Below the pieces are notes generated by a model, which was given only the letters and a program-made list of their open reading frames with translations, had not been told where the DNA came from and made no database searches. From Cognaticolwellia mytili (GTDB taxonomy: Bacteria > Pseudomonadota > Gammaproteobacteria > Enterobacterales > Alteromonadaceae): a DNA stretch of 64,000 bases. Below are positions 48,853 through 58,061 of the stretch, in pieces; within the stretch, counting starts at the first letter, position 1; the number at the start of each line of letters is the position of its first letter. The DNA lies in assembly GCF_002104475.1 (NCBI RefSeq), contig NZ_NBOF01000006.1, positions 62,001 through 126,000 on the forward strand. Direction: 5' to 3'. Position numbers and translations under genes: made by a program.

Positions 48853-49671
48853 ATGAGTTGGAGCAAGAAATTGCTAAATGCGCCGGTAATTGGAAATGTC
48901 GCTAAACGACTTGCATCAATGAAAGTTAATCATGACGCAATGAATATTGCTGAGCACTTCACTCAATTTTTACAGCCTGAAGTAGCAATCAACGATGAGC
49001 TTAGAGATGAAGTATTTCGTATTCGCCATAATGTTTATTGTGAAGAATTAGCTTTTGAACAAGTAAAAGATGAAGGGAAAGAGCAAGACGAATTCGATGC
49101 TCAATCTATTTTTTCTATGATTAAACATAAACCAACAGAAACATACACTAGCTGTGTAAGGGTAGTAAAGTCAATAAGCGACGATGAATTACTACCGATA
49201 GAAAAATATTGTATGGCAGCCATTCAAAATAAAGAACTACATCCAAGTAACTTTCCCCGTCATGAAATAGCAGAAATATCTCGCCTAGCAGTAAAAGCTG
49301 ACTTTAGACGACGTAAAGCCGATAAGTTTAAAGGTTCAGCTATTGGTGCTATTAGCGAAACAAGCTATTCTGAAACGGAACTCCGCTGTTTTCCTTTTAT
49401 TGCTATTGGCCTATATATGGCGGCGGCAACTATGAGTATAGAAACTGGAGTTAAACATGTTTATGTGATGATGGAGCCTAGACTGGCCCGTAGTATGAAG
49501 TTTGTCGGTATAAATTTCATACAATTAGGTGATGCTATCGATTATCATGGCTTGCGTGCACCTTATTACATCAACCCCACCATTTTTATGGAGAACTTAA
49601 CGCCAGGTTTTAGATGCCTATATAACGCTATAGAACGTGATATTTGTAGTCAACTAAGACGGTTAAATTAA
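48853..49671 (+). CDS. PEP-CTERM/exosortase system-associated acyltransferase (AHL-synthase-like)
   Basis: A 272-aa member of the acyl-homoserine-lactone synthase-like family that accompanies PEP-CTERM/exosortase loci (TIGR03694 type). Markers are the N-terminal ELRDEVFRIRHNVYCEELAFE, with the Arg and the core of the LuxI-like fold, and HEIAEISRLAVKADFRRRKAD, followed by ETGVKHVYVMMEPRLARSM. The acyl acceptor is unknown. No luxR-type gene is nearby, so classical quorum sensing is unlikely. It follows the patatin-like gene by 151 bp; TATAAT near 48827 may be its -10 element. Its company with PrsT, ThiF and a PEP-CTERM protein supports the assignment. Confidence 0.87.
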   Translation: MSWSKKLLNAPVIGNVAKRLASMKVNHDAMNIAEHFTQFLQPEVAINDELRDEVFRIRHNVYCEELAFEQVKDEGKEQDEFDAQSIFSMIKHKPTETYTSCVRVVKSISDDELLPIEKYCMAAIQNKELHPSNFPRHEIAEISRLAVKADFRRRKADKFKGSAIGAISETSYSETELRCFPFIAIGLYMAAATMSIETGVKHVYVMMEPRLARSMKFVGINFIQLGDAIDYHGLRAPYYINPTIFMENLTPGFRCLYNAIERDICSQLRRLN

Positions 49672-49841
49672 CAGAGGATAAAAATGTTTTTATTTGTAGT
49701 GGCTCATACTTGGTCTAGCAGTGAGCCAGTGTATTTTTTCAGCTTAAGTTCGAGCTAAATTACTTTCATTCCAAATTCACTTTCTATCAAGCAAAATATC
49801 TAGCAAAGTTCGCCCACAGCACTTTGCATTACTGGGTTATT

Positions 49842-49973
49842 TCATTGTTTTCCTATGGTGGCATCGCTTTTTTTCATATAGCCGATATCGTTAATCACAA
49901 GATGCGACTGATAATCACGATGCTCTGCATATTCACTATATCCATCAATTAATATAAAAAGTAATGGAAAATC
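49842..49973 (-). pseudogene. Possible remnant of a DUF1127-like small protein
   Basis: A 43-codon frame without a start codon ends HRDYQSHLVINDIGYMKKSD and a few more residues. The pattern HLxxDIGxxxxxA resembles the core of DUF1127 proteins (HLLRDIGLSRADA). A stop codon lies immediately upstream in frame, so if related to that family it is truncated. The match is short and could be chance. Confidence 0.25.
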
Positions 49974-50117
49974 TTATATTTACGTCTCAAAATAGCACCG
50001 TTTTCGTCAAGCCCTCGAGTGTTATTGAGATCTTCAGTTAGGTTCATTAAACATGCTTTGTATATAATGGTTGGAATCGCTGGGTTGCTAGTATGTAATA
50101 TGAGAGTTACCTTTTTC

Positions 50118-50152
50118 GTTTTGATTAAAGTCCGACACTTTAATCAAAACGG
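50118..50152. repeat. Perfect 15-bp inverted repeat (hairpin) downstream of the first TPR lipoprotein gene
   Basis: CGTTTTGATTAAAGT (50118-50132), loop CCGAC, ACTTTAATCAAAACG (50138-50152). No T run follows on either strand, so it is not a classical rho-independent terminator. It lies about 60 bp beyond the minus-strand stop at 50214. It could stabilise a 3' end or bind protein. Confidence 0.6.
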
Positions 50153-50213
50153 GAAAATATCGAGATGAGATGCAAGGTTTAGTCGGAGGTAATAGATTAT
50201 TTGCACAAATAAA

Positions 50214-52955
50214 TTATCGAGATAATAGTAACTTCTTCTCTTTTTGTGCTGCTGTTACTGCGGTTATATCATTCAGTATGCCTTGAGCATCTTTATCGTT
50301 ATTATTTGCTAATAATATTTCAACAAAGTTTAATGCAATATCTACATCTTTTTTCATAGATAATTCATATGCTTCTTTAGCCTTTATTAGTGCTTCGCTC
50401 TTTTTATTAGACTTCAACAAAGCATAAGCATAAGTGTCAACTACGCTAGGCATTTTAGCATTAAGCGCATAAGCTTGCTCTGAGTGCTTTAATGCCAGCC
50501 TAAATTTTTTCTGTTCGATATAAAGCCAAGACAAGTTATTTAATACCACAATATTATTAGGTGCAGCTTTGGCAAGTCGCTCGTAAACCATAATGGCCTT
50601 ACTTTTATGTTTTGATAAGTACATATCAGCTAGACTCAAATTTACCCTTAGATCAATCTTTTTACCGATTTTTTCTTTATTTGAAAATCTTTCCAGTAGT
50701 TCAATTGCTTGCGGTTTTTGGTTATTAGCTTCTAATGCTCTGGCAAGAAAAGTTACATTACCACTCGTCGGTTTCACGTTATATAGTTGTTGAAGTTTAG
50801 GTATAGCCTTAGCAAACTTTTTTTCAAGTAAAAAAATTCGACCTTCGATTCCTGCCATCAAGTCATCATTAACATCAAGCTCATTCAAATCATCCAGCAA
50901 TGCCCTAGCGTCGAATACACGGGAGTTTCTCAATAATATTTGCATTTTCAACAAATTTATCATTATATTACTGGGGTGTATTTTCTCAGACTTTTCCAAA
51001 ATCTTTAATGCTCTATCTGGCGATCTTTTACTAGCCCAATAATTAGCGAGTAAAAATACAGGCTCGATATGATAAGCGTTATTTTTATGCCATTTATTCA
51101 AAATTAAATATACATCTTTACCTTCCGGTTGCTTAGCGTTAGCAGCAAGTACCAACTGCCAATAGCGTTTCGGCGTTTTTATATTTAGCTGATAACTATC
51201 TAATACATTACTAGCTTGCTTGAATTGATTTAACTGCATAAGTGCATCAGCTAATAAAATACCATATTTAACATTGTCCATATGATCTTGCTGCGCTTTA
51301 GTTATAACCTTTAAACCCGCTTCGTCTTTATGAAACTCAAAATATTGATAAAGAATTTCAATATTATTTGGATGAGACCTTAATGCCTGCTCGGTTAATA
51401 ACTTGGCTTGTTTCACGTCTTTTTGGTAAGCAGCCAACTTCACAATTTTGGTTAAAGCAAAAGCATTATTTGGCTCTAATTGTAAACTTTTTTCTAAAGC
51501 AACTTTTCCTTTTTCCAACTTGTTTTTCTTGAAAAAAATGGCTGCTTGCAAATTATATCCTCCCGCTTTATTTGGATATAATTCTAACCATTTATTCGAT
51601 ATTTTGCTTGCTCGCGCTAGATCCCCTGATTTAATTGATGCAAAAGCCAGTGCAAGTTCTGCGGAAATCAATTCAGGGTTTTGTTGCAATGCTAATTCTA
51701 ACTTTTCAATGCCGGAGGGGTCATTCATCATTAACTTTAAAATACCAGCTCTTGCTGTTCCCTCAGCAGAAATATTACTCGAGTTCGCGGCATAATCAGC
51801 CATTTCTTGTGCTTTATCGTAAGCCCCTGCCTCTAGTAATTCATAACTTAGCACTGATAAGAAATGTGCATTTTTTTTAATTTTTTCATCCGAGTCAGAG
51901 AGTGTTTCGCTAATATCATCAATTAACCCTAATTGTAACTGACTTAATGCAAGCATTCTTTGCGCAGAGTGGTCCACTGGAAGATGGGGAGTCAAGTCTT
52001 TCAAAAAACTATAACTTTGTTTATAGTTCTTCAAATAGTATGCGCTTGCTCCTGCAACCAATTTTAAGCTAAAAGAGTTAAATCCAGCACTTATTGATTG
52101 ATTTGCAAGGTTACTTGCAGCTTGGTAGTCTTTGTCTTCAAAACGCGCCATTGCCTTAATATATTGTAAGAAGGGCTGGTTAGGAATTTTAGCTAAAATA
52201 GCGTCAGCAATTTTCTCAGCTTCTTTATACTGCCCATTTTTAATCAAAGAATCAGCAATGAATAGTTGTACTTTTCCATAATTGGGTTGCAACTTTTGAT
52301 ATTGCTTAAAGCTATCAACAGCTAGAGAATAATTTTTTTCAACTGTTGCTATCTGCCCCTGCAACATAAGGGCATCGACATTATTGGGTGTTGCTTCTAA
52401 AATACGTTCAACAAGTGTTCTCGCATGTCCTGTATTCTGCTTCGAAATCTCTAAATAAGCATTCGCAAGCATGCTATAGCCATCCGAAATAGACAAAGCA
52501 GAATCAACTGTTACTTGAGCAAGTTTGTCATTCCCCGTTCGTACTGCCGCCATTGTTTTATATGCGAGATATTGAGTACTTAACTGAGACAGTGTCTCCT
52601 CTTGGTCTTGAAGAGCAAGAATATCTGCATCAGATTCAGTCAACATATATGCTCTGGCCAGTAAAGGCATCACTTTATCGATATCGTATTTAAATCTATA
52701 TGCTCGCTCTAATTCCTTTTCAGCATTTTCAGCATCACCTGTACTCAGATATAAACGTCCTAATAAAAACCTAGCCTGAGCATTTTTAGTGTCAACTTTA
52801 ATCGCATTCTTTAATGAAATAATCGCAGCATTATCTTGCTTTTTAGCAATTAATTTTTCAGCTTTAATGATATAGCTTTGTGCGGATTCATCGTTCACGC
52901 ACGCTGATAGCATTATGGCAACACTAACAAATATTATTGGTCTAAAAAAATTCAT
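50214..52955 (-). CDS. prsT: PEP-CTERM system TPR-repeat lipoprotein PrsT (first copy)
   Basis: A 913-aa lipoprotein with lipobox LSAC (Cys19) and Val at +2, which predicts outer-membrane sorting. The mature part is TPR repeats throughout, for example AIISLKNAIKVDTKNAQARF and KAIMVYERLAKAAPNNIVVL, the pattern of the PEP-CTERM TPR lipoprotein family (TIGR02917). Members accompany exosortase loci and are thought to help PEP-CTERM protein or exopolysaccharide export; the exact role is not established. It is transcribed away from thiF. A second, related gene is at 58062, and the two N-termini are of the same type. Confidence 0.9.
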   Translation of the reverse strand: MNFFRPIIFVSVAIMLSACVNDESAQSYIIKAEKLIAKKQDNAAIISLKNAIKVDTKNAQARFLLGRLYLSTGDAENAEKELERAYRFKYDIDKVMPLLARAYMLTESDADILALQDQEETLSQLSTQYLAYKTMAAVRTGNDKLAQVTVDSALSISDGYSMLANAYLEISKQNTGHARTLVERILEATPNNVDALMLQGQIATVEKNYSLAVDSFKQYQKLQPNYGKVQLFIADSLIKNGQYKEAEKIADAILAKIPNQPFLQYIKAMARFEDKDYQAASNLANQSISAGFNSFSLKLVAGASAYYLKNYKQSYSFLKDLTPHLPVDHSAQRMLALSQLQLGLIDDISETLSDSDEKIKKNAHFLSVLSYELLEAGAYDKAQEMADYAANSSNISAEGTARAGILKLMMNDPSGIEKLELALQQNPELISAELALAFASIKSGDLARASKISNKWLELYPNKAGGYNLQAAIFFKKNKLEKGKVALEKSLQLEPNNAFALTKIVKLAAYQKDVKQAKLLTEQALRSHPNNIEILYQYFEFHKDEAGLKVITKAQQDHMDNVKYGILLADALMQLNQFKQASNVLDSYQLNIKTPKRYWQLVLAANAKQPEGKDVYLILNKWHKNNAYHIEPVFLLANYWASKRSPDRALKILEKSEKIHPSNIMINLLKMQILLRNSRVFDARALLDDLNELDVNDDLMAGIEGRIFLLEKKFAKAIPKLQQLYNVKPTSGNVTFLARALEANNQKPQAIELLERFSNKEKIGKKIDLRVNLSLADMYLSKHKSKAIMVYERLAKAAPNNIVVLNNLSWLYIEQKKFRLALKHSEQAYALNAKMPSVVDTYAYALLKSNKKSEALIKAKEAYELSMKKDVDIALNFVEILLANNNDKDAQGILNDITAVTAAQKEKKLLLSR

Positions 52956-53243
52956 TTAACTTTCCTGTTGTTCTTATTAATAGTCAATAACTAAGCACAC
53001 CTTATTGCTAATAAAAGGTATTATTAATGACGTATTTTCGATTACTTTTGCTATCAAAATAGTAAGTCAACAATATAATATTTAAGCTATGATGATAAAG
53101 CATTAATTTCACTTTAAAATAATATTAGAACAACCAAGACTGCTTAATGCAATATTCAAAACGTATAATTAGAGTTTCATTCATTGAGTCGGGTCCTATT
53201 ACAACCATCAATTACACAATTAGATTAAGTTAAGGAGTATTAA

Positions 53244-54098
53244 ATGTTTAACTACGAAGCTGCTTTTTCCAGAAATATTGGCTGGGTGACCGAAGATGAG
53301 CAGCAGATCCTTCGCAGTAAAAAGGTAGCAATAGCAGGAGCAGGAGGTGTCGGTGGCGTACATTTACTAACATTAGCCAGACTTGGTGTGGCTAATTTTA
53401 ATATTTCAGATTTTGATGACTTTGAAGTACACAATTTCAATCGTCAATCTGGTGCTTTTATGTCTACGTTAGGGGAGCAAAAAGTAGACGTGATGGAGCG
53501 AATGGCTCATGACATCAACCCGGAAGCAAGCATAGAATCTTTCCCCGAAGGAATATTCGAAAATAATGTGGATGAATTTCTTGAAGGTGTAGATTTATAT
53601 GTTGACGCTCTAGATTTTTTTGCCCTTCAAGCTCGAAAAACTATTTTTAAAAAGTGTTACGAAAAGAATATTCCGGTTATTACTGCAGCGCCGTTAGGCA
53701 TGGGAGCAGCTTTTTTATGCTTTATGCCAGGAAAAATGACCTACGAAGAGTACTTTCGTTTTGAAGATAAGAAAACTGAGAACGATCAACTGATTCAATT
53801 CCTTATTGGCTTATCTCCAGCTATGTTACAACGCTCTTACCTTGTTGATGAGAGTCGCGTAAGTTTCAAAGAAAAACGTGGTCCTTCCACCCCTATGGCA
53901 GTGAACCTTTGTGCAGGTATAGCTGAAACTTATGCTCTTAAAATACTATTAGGTAGAGGTGAGATAATCACTGCGCCTTATGGCCTACATTTTGATGCAT
54001 ATCGAAATAAATATAAAAAAACATGGCGTCCATTTGGTAATGCCGGCTTAATACCAAGAGTAATGTTCAAAATAGCTAAACGCATCGTAGCAAAATAA
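53244..54098 (+). CDS. ThiF/MoeB/HesA-family (E1-like) adenylyltransferase
   Basis: A 284-aa protein with an E1-type nucleotide-binding fold: VAIAGAGGVGGVHLLTLARLG (GAGGVGG at 32-38), FNISDFDDFEVHNFNRQ with Asp56/Asp58 and Arg67, and the segment VDALDFFALQARKTIF (the expected D-D-F region). The CxxC zinc motifs of ThiF and MoeB are absent, and no obvious catalytic Cys is seen, so adenylation without thiolation is possible. No ubiquitin-like or ThiS partner gene is nearby. It follows a good AAGGAG site. ThiF-like genes occur beside exosortase-associated acyltransferases; their target is unknown. Confidence 0.85.
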   Translation: MFNYEAAFSRNIGWVTEDEQQILRSKKVAIAGAGGVGGVHLLTLARLGVANFNISDFDDFEVHNFNRQSGAFMSTLGEQKVDVMERMAHDINPEASIESFPEGIFENNVDEFLEGVDLYVDALDFFALQARKTIFKKCYEKNIPVITAAPLGMGAAFLCFMPGKMTYEEYFRFEDKKTENDQLIQFLIGLSPAMLQRSYLVDESRVSFKEKRGPSTPMAVNLCAGIAETYALKILLGRGEIITAPYGLHFDAYRNKYKKTWRPFGNAGLIPRVMFKIAKRIVAK

Positions 54099-54262
54099 TT
54101 GTTTACATCATTTCTTTCTTGGAATGGCTATCAAAATTTGTCAGAATACCCTATTACCACTATGAGACACAGGCTATATTGCAGTTAAGTTATTACACAA
54201 CATATAAGCCATAAATTAATTGCATGTCATTCAAATGCTAAAATAATAAGTTAAGGAAAATA

Positions 54263-55606
54263 ATGAAAGTTACAGTTTTTGGTATCGGATACGTAGGCTT
54301 GGTCCAAGCAGCGGTTTTAGCGTCAGTTGGACATGATGTAGTTTGTGTCGATATAGACCAGGATAAAGTAGATAACCTTGAAAAAGGATTAATTCCTATT
54401 TATGAGCCTGGCCTAACCCCACTAGTTCAAGAAACTTATAAAAATGGTCAATTAAAATTTACCACTGATGCCAAGGCTGGCATTGAACACGGCAGTATAC
54501 AATTTATTGCTGTGGGAACACCTCCTGATGAAGATGGTTCAGCCGATTTAAAATACGTACTGGCTGTAGCAGAGACCATAGCAAAGCACATGGATGAGCC
54601 AAAAATAATTATTAATAAATCAACTGTTCCCGTAGGAACAGCTGACAAAGTAAAAGCCAAAGTAGCTGAAGTTTTGACAGGTAGGAACTTACAAATAGAT
54701 TTCGATGTTGTATCTAATCCTGAATTTTTAAAGGAAGGCGCTGCTGTAAATGACTGCATGAAGCCGGACAGGATTGTGGTAGGTACCGACAGTGTATCTG
54801 CTCAAGCAGAGATGCGTGAATTATATGCTCCGTTCAATCGAAACCATGATCGCATGATATTCATGGATGTACGTTCTGCTGAACTCACTAAATATGCAGC
54901 AAACTGTATGCTAGCAACTAAGATTTCATTTATGAATGAAATGTCGAATTTAGCTGAATTATTAGGGGCTGACATCGAAGCAGTACGTCATGGTATTGGT
55001 TCAGATTCTCGCATTGGTTACCAGTTTATTTACCCTGGTTGTGGTTATGGAGGTTCTTGCTTTCCAAAAGATGTACAAGCACTTGTTCGCACAGCACAAG
55101 GTATCGATTACAAACCTGCATTACTAGAAGCTGTAGAGTCTGTTAACTATGCACAAAAGCAAAAATTGTTCAAAAATCTAAGTACATATTTCAACGGCGA
55201 ACTAGCTGGTAAAACGGTCGCAGTTTGGGGGCTATCATTCAAACCCCAAACTGATGACATGCGAGAAGCATCATCAATGGTATTAATGGAATCTCTTTGG
55301 CAGGCTGGTGCAAAAGTTCAAGCTTATGACCCGGAAGCCATGGAAGAATGCCAACGCATTTATGGTGTGCGTGATGACTTATCTTTAGTGGGCACCAAAG
55401 AGTCTGCGCTAAACAACGCTGATGCATTAGTTGTTTGTACAGAGTGGAGCCAATTTAGAGCACCTAATTTTGATTTAATTGAAAAGTCTTTAGCTCATAA
55501 AGTCATTATTGATGGCCGAAACCTATACGATCCCGCCTTATTGAAGCAACGTGGTTTTGCTTATTATGGCATTGGACGTGGTGAAAGTGTTCAAAAAACT
55601 AGCTAG
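54263..55606 (+). CDS. ugd: UDP-glucose 6-dehydrogenase
   Basis: Oxidises UDP-glucose to UDP-glucuronate with two NAD+. The 447-aa protein has the N-terminal Rossmann motif [46 protein letters not shown], the catalytic Cys in YGGSCFPKD, catalytic Lys in [12 protein letters not shown] and the C-terminal domain ([16 protein letters not shown]). AAGGAAAAT precedes the ATG. The epimerase gene follows after 126 bp with a hairpin between (55640-55669). It should supply UDP-glucuronate for exopolysaccharide. Confidence 0.97.
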   Translation: MKVTVFGIGYVGLVQAAVLASVGHDVVCVDIDQDKVDNLEKGLIPIYEPGLTPLVQETYKNGQLKFTTDAKAGIEHGSIQFIAVGTPPDEDGSADLKYVLAVAETIAKHMDEPKIIINKSTVPVGTADKVKAKVAEVLTGRNLQIDFDVVSNPEFLKEGAAVNDCMKPDRIVVGTDSVSAQAEMRELYAPFNRNHDRMIFMDVRSAELTKYAANCMLATKISFMNEMSNLAELLGADIEAVRHGIGSDSRIGYQFIYPGCGYGGSCFPKDVQALVRTAQGIDYKPALLEAVESVNYAQKQKLFKNLSTYFNGELAGKTVAVWGLSFKPQTDDMREASSMVLMESLWQAGAKVQAYDPEAMEECQRIYGVRDDLSLVGTKESALNNADALVVCTEWSQFRAPNFDLIEKSLAHKVIIDGRNLYDPALLKQRGFAYYGIGRGESVQKTS

Positions 55607-55639
55607 ATTGAGTTAATAAAAGGCATACATCAAAGGCAT

Positions 55640-55669
55640 AATTTCTCAATATGAAAATATTGAGAAATT
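55640..55669 (+). terminator. Perfect hairpin with GAAA loop downstream of ugd
   Basis: AATTTCTCAATAT / ATATTGAGAAATT, a 13-bp stem closed by GAAA. Only three T's follow, so it may be a weak terminator or an RNA-processing/stabilising hairpin between ugd and the epimerase. Confidence 0.6.
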
Positions 55670-55732
55670 TAACGTCTTTCACAATATCGTTCCAGCATTA
55701 CCATAACCTGGAACCAGATAAATGAGAAAATA

Positions 55733-56737
55733 ATGAAATATCTAGTTACTGGCGTTGCTGGCTTTATTGGCTTTCATGTAGTTCAACGTTTAACCTCACA
55801 AGGCCATGAGGTTATCGGTATAGACAATTTAAATGATTATTATGACGTCAATTTAAAGTTGGCTAGATTAGCTGAACTAAAAACTGATACTCTATTTAAA
55901 TTTATTAAAATAGATCTTGCCAACAGAGAGGGAATCGCTCAATTATTTTCTCAGCAAAAATTTGATCGTGTAATACATTTAGCAGCTCAGGCAGGCGTCA
56001 GATATTCAATTGATAAGCCAATGGCTTACGCTGATTCTAACCTTATTGGGCATTTGACGATATTAGAGGGTTGTAGACATAATGAAATTGAACACTTAGT
56101 TTACGCCTCTTCAAGTTCAGTATACGGGTTAAATAATAAGACACCTTTTGCAACATCTGATAGTGTCGATCACCCTATATCTCTTTATGCTGCAACTAAA
56201 AAATCAAATGAATTGATGTCTCACACATACTCTCATTTGTACAACATTCCCACTACAGGTCTAAGGTTTTTTACTGTCTATGGTCCTTGGGGTCGCCCAG
56301 ATATGGCTTTATTTAAATTTACCAAAGCAATAATTAATGGCGAAAGTATTGATGTTTATAATAACGGCGATATGCAGAGAGATTTCACCTATATTGATGA
56401 TATTGTTGAAGGTATTATTCGTATACAAGATATTATCCCTCAAAAGGATGTAGATTGGAATGTAGAAAGTGGTTCAGTTGCAAGTAGCTCCGCACCTTAT
56501 AAGATCTTTAATATTGGCAACGGGAATCCAGTAAAATTGTTAGACTTTATAAAGTCTTTAGAAAAATCTCTTGGCATAAAATCAAACAAAAATTTAATGC
56601 CTATGCAGCCCGGTGATGTTTATCAAACATATGCAGATGTAGATGATTTATTCACCGTAACTGGATATAAACCTTCTGTTAGTGTGGAGTATGGCGTAGA
56701 AAAATTTGTACGCTGGTATAAAGATTTCTATCAGTGA
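55733..56737 (+). CDS. NAD-dependent epimerase, probable UDP-glucuronate 4-epimerase
   Basis: A 334-aa extended short-chain dehydrogenase. It has the nucleotide motif VTGVAGFIGFHVVQRL, ASSSSVYG (Ser), YAATKKSNE (YxxxK, catalytic Tyr and Lys) and HTYSHLYNIPTTGLRFFTVYGPWGRPDMA, the last matching bacterial UDP-glucuronate 4-epimerases (LpsL/Cap1J type) closely. Together with ugd it would make UDP-galacturonate. GalE-like activity on UDP-glucose cannot be excluded by eye. Followed by a terminator at 56746. Confidence 0.92.
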   Translation: MKYLVTGVAGFIGFHVVQRLTSQGHEVIGIDNLNDYYDVNLKLARLAELKTDTLFKFIKIDLANREGIAQLFSQQKFDRVIHLAAQAGVRYSIDKPMAYADSNLIGHLTILEGCRHNEIEHLVYASSSSVYGLNNKTPFATSDSVDHPISLYAATKKSNELMSHTYSHLYNIPTTGLRFFTVYGPWGRPDMALFKFTKAIINGESIDVYNNGDMQRDFTYIDDIVEGIIRIQDIIPQKDVDWNVESGSVASSSAPYKIFNIGNGNPVKLLDFIKSLEKSLGIKSNKNLMPMQPGDVYQTYADVDDLFTVTGYKPSVSVEYGVEKFVRWYKDFYQ

Positions 56738-56745
56738 CAGAGTTA

Positions 56746-56785
56746 AATAACCACACTCAGCAAATGGTGTGGTTATTCTAAATAA
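56746..56785 (+). terminator. Terminator after the epimerase gene
   Basis: Stem AATAACCACAC (56746-56756) / GTGTGGTTATT (56767-56777) with a 10-nt loop and a short T-rich end, about 10 bp after the stop codon. The T run is short. Confidence 0.75.
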
Positions 56786-56982
56786 AGTTGTATTAGTCTA
56801 AACATACTATGAACCACCTGTTTCCCCCTTCAATAACGTAAAAATAGTATAAAAGTTATACCATGTAAAATCAGATTAAAATTATGTCGATATTTTTTAC
56901 ACATAAAAGATCCGTAAGATCAAAACCAAAGCAAAACACAAATAAAACACTAAAAAACAATAACTTAAAAAACAATTAAAAC

Positions 56983-56999
56983 TTGGCACTATGTTTGCT
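56983..56999 (+). promoter_or_regulatory. Sigma-54 (RpoN) -24/-12 promoter of the PEP-CTERM gene
   Basis: TTGGCAC-TATGT-TTGCT matches the sigma-54 consensus TGGCAC-N5-TTGC(A/T). The GG at 56985-56986 and the GC at 56997-56998 are exactly 12 bp apart. Predicted transcription start near 57010 and an mRNA leader of about 80 nt before the ATG at 57092. It suits the published PrsK/PrsR-RpoN control of PEP-CTERM genes in Zoogloea-type systems. The activator binding site was not identified. The surrounding 56786-57091 holds no other recognised feature. Confidence 0.85.
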
Positions 57000-57091
57000 T
57001 TTAGTATGATTAGATAATGATACTCACATTGCTTTAAAGAATTTACCAACGCAGTGTTGATCAATAATTAATTTACATTAAAGGAAATATT

Positions 57092-57958
57092 ATGAAATTA
57101 AGAACACTATATACAACAGCTGCTTTACTAATCGTGTCTAGCGTTGCAAGCGCTGATCCTATTACAATTACCAACCCATTTGGTACAACATCACCATTTA
57201 ATTCTTTAGGTGCTACTGATTTACCGGTAACTTCTGTATATGTAAATGATGGTACTATTGCTCAAGGCAATGAGGCGACAGGCCTTATAGGTACAACTCT
57301 TGCTTTTACTGATAATGGTTTCGGTACTATTGGTCAATTTGCACCTTTATTAGGCTCAGGCCCAACAGTTGGTTACGGTGATGTCTGGGAACTAGATTTC
57401 TCATATTCGTTATCTGGCGTTGCAAGTTTCGTTGATGGCGCTGCAAATGTACTACTAGCAGATGGTACATTAGATGGTAACGGAGACGATGTTATTGATC
57501 AATTTGATGCTATCATTCCAACTTACAGTGGTGGTGTTTTTGAATTTTTCTTTAGAAATAAAAATACTAATACAAGTACTAAAGTATTAGAAATGAATCT
57601 TTCTGGATTTCAAGTTAGTGGTCCAAGTGTTATTTTTGATGCTGCCGTTGACTATAGTTGGTATGCGGGCGGAAGCTCTCTTGTAGATAATTTCTTTACT
57701 GATGATTCTGGCTACACTTTTTACGAATTAGCACAAAGTGGTGGTGCAGTAGCACAAGCTCAAGAAATATCTTTTAGAGCTGATTTCAACGTAGACCCTA
57801 ACCTTTTACCAACATGTGAAGACGCAACATGTGCAAATTTAACTCGTGATACAGATCTTAACCTTTCAGCTGTTTTCGCAGTTCCAGAGCCAACGTCAAT
57901 TGCTATTTTAGGCTTAGGTTTATTAGGCTTAGGTTTAAGAAGAAAAACTAAAGCATAA
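57092..57958 (+). CDS. PEP-CTERM sorting-domain surface protein
   Basis: A 288-aa secreted protein: signal peptide (about 1-21, cut after VASA), a Gly/Asn/Asp-rich beta-type body without cysteines except one pair (CEDATC near 245), and a complete C-terminal PEP-CTERM signal: VPEP (264-267), a hydrophobic Leu/Gly helix (about 268-282) and RRKTK. An exosortase should cleave at PEP and attach or release the protein. The body contains GNGDDVIDQFDAI-like Asp-rich segments. It is under a sigma-54 promoter and has its own terminator with a TTCG loop. Function beyond surface location is not evident. Confidence 0.95.
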   Translation: MKLRTLYTTAALLIVSSVASADPITITNPFGTTSPFNSLGATDLPVTSVYVNDGTIAQGNEATGLIGTTLAFTDNGFGTIGQFAPLLGSGPTVGYGDVWELDFSYSLSGVASFVDGAANVLLADGTLDGNGDDVIDQFDAIIPTYSGGVFEFFFRNKNTNTSTKVLEMNLSGFQVSGPSVIFDAAVDYSWYAGGSSLVDNFFTDDSGYTFYELAQSGGAVAQAQEISFRADFNVDPNLLPTCEDATCANLTRDTDLNLSAVFAVPEPTSIAILGLGLLGLGLRRKTKA

Positions 57959-57974
57959 TCAAGAGCAAATAATT

Positions 57975-58003
57975 AAAAAAGTGACTTTCGAGTCACTTTT
58001 TTT
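57975..58003 (+). terminator. Terminator of the PEP-CTERM gene
   Basis: Twelve-base stem AAAAAAGTGACT / AGTCACTTTTTT with a TTCG loop and T run, 17 bp after the stop. The next gene therefore needs read-through or its own promoter. Confidence 0.92.
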
Positions 58004-58061
58004 ATGTCTTGAACTTTGTCATATGCTAACGTAGTAAGAATATATTTGAAGGAATCAAATC

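Larger units (their letters stand above)
49672..50213. other. Gene-poor spacer, 542 bp, with a decayed small frame and a perfect hairpin
   Basis: No intact gene. It contains a short minus-strand reading frame without a start codon (49842-49973) and a 15-bp perfect inverted repeat (50118-50152), described separately. The remainder shows nothing I can name. Confidence 0.5.

Noticed and set aside
48853-49671. Quorum-sensing autoinducer synthase
   Set aside because: The protein has the LuxI-like fold but matches the exosortase-associated subfamily, and no LuxR-type gene is adjacent.
52990-53010. Second sigma-54 promoter candidate (AAGCAC...TTGCT) upstream of thiF
   Set aside because: The -24 element lacks GG and the spacing to GC is 13 rather than 12 bp.
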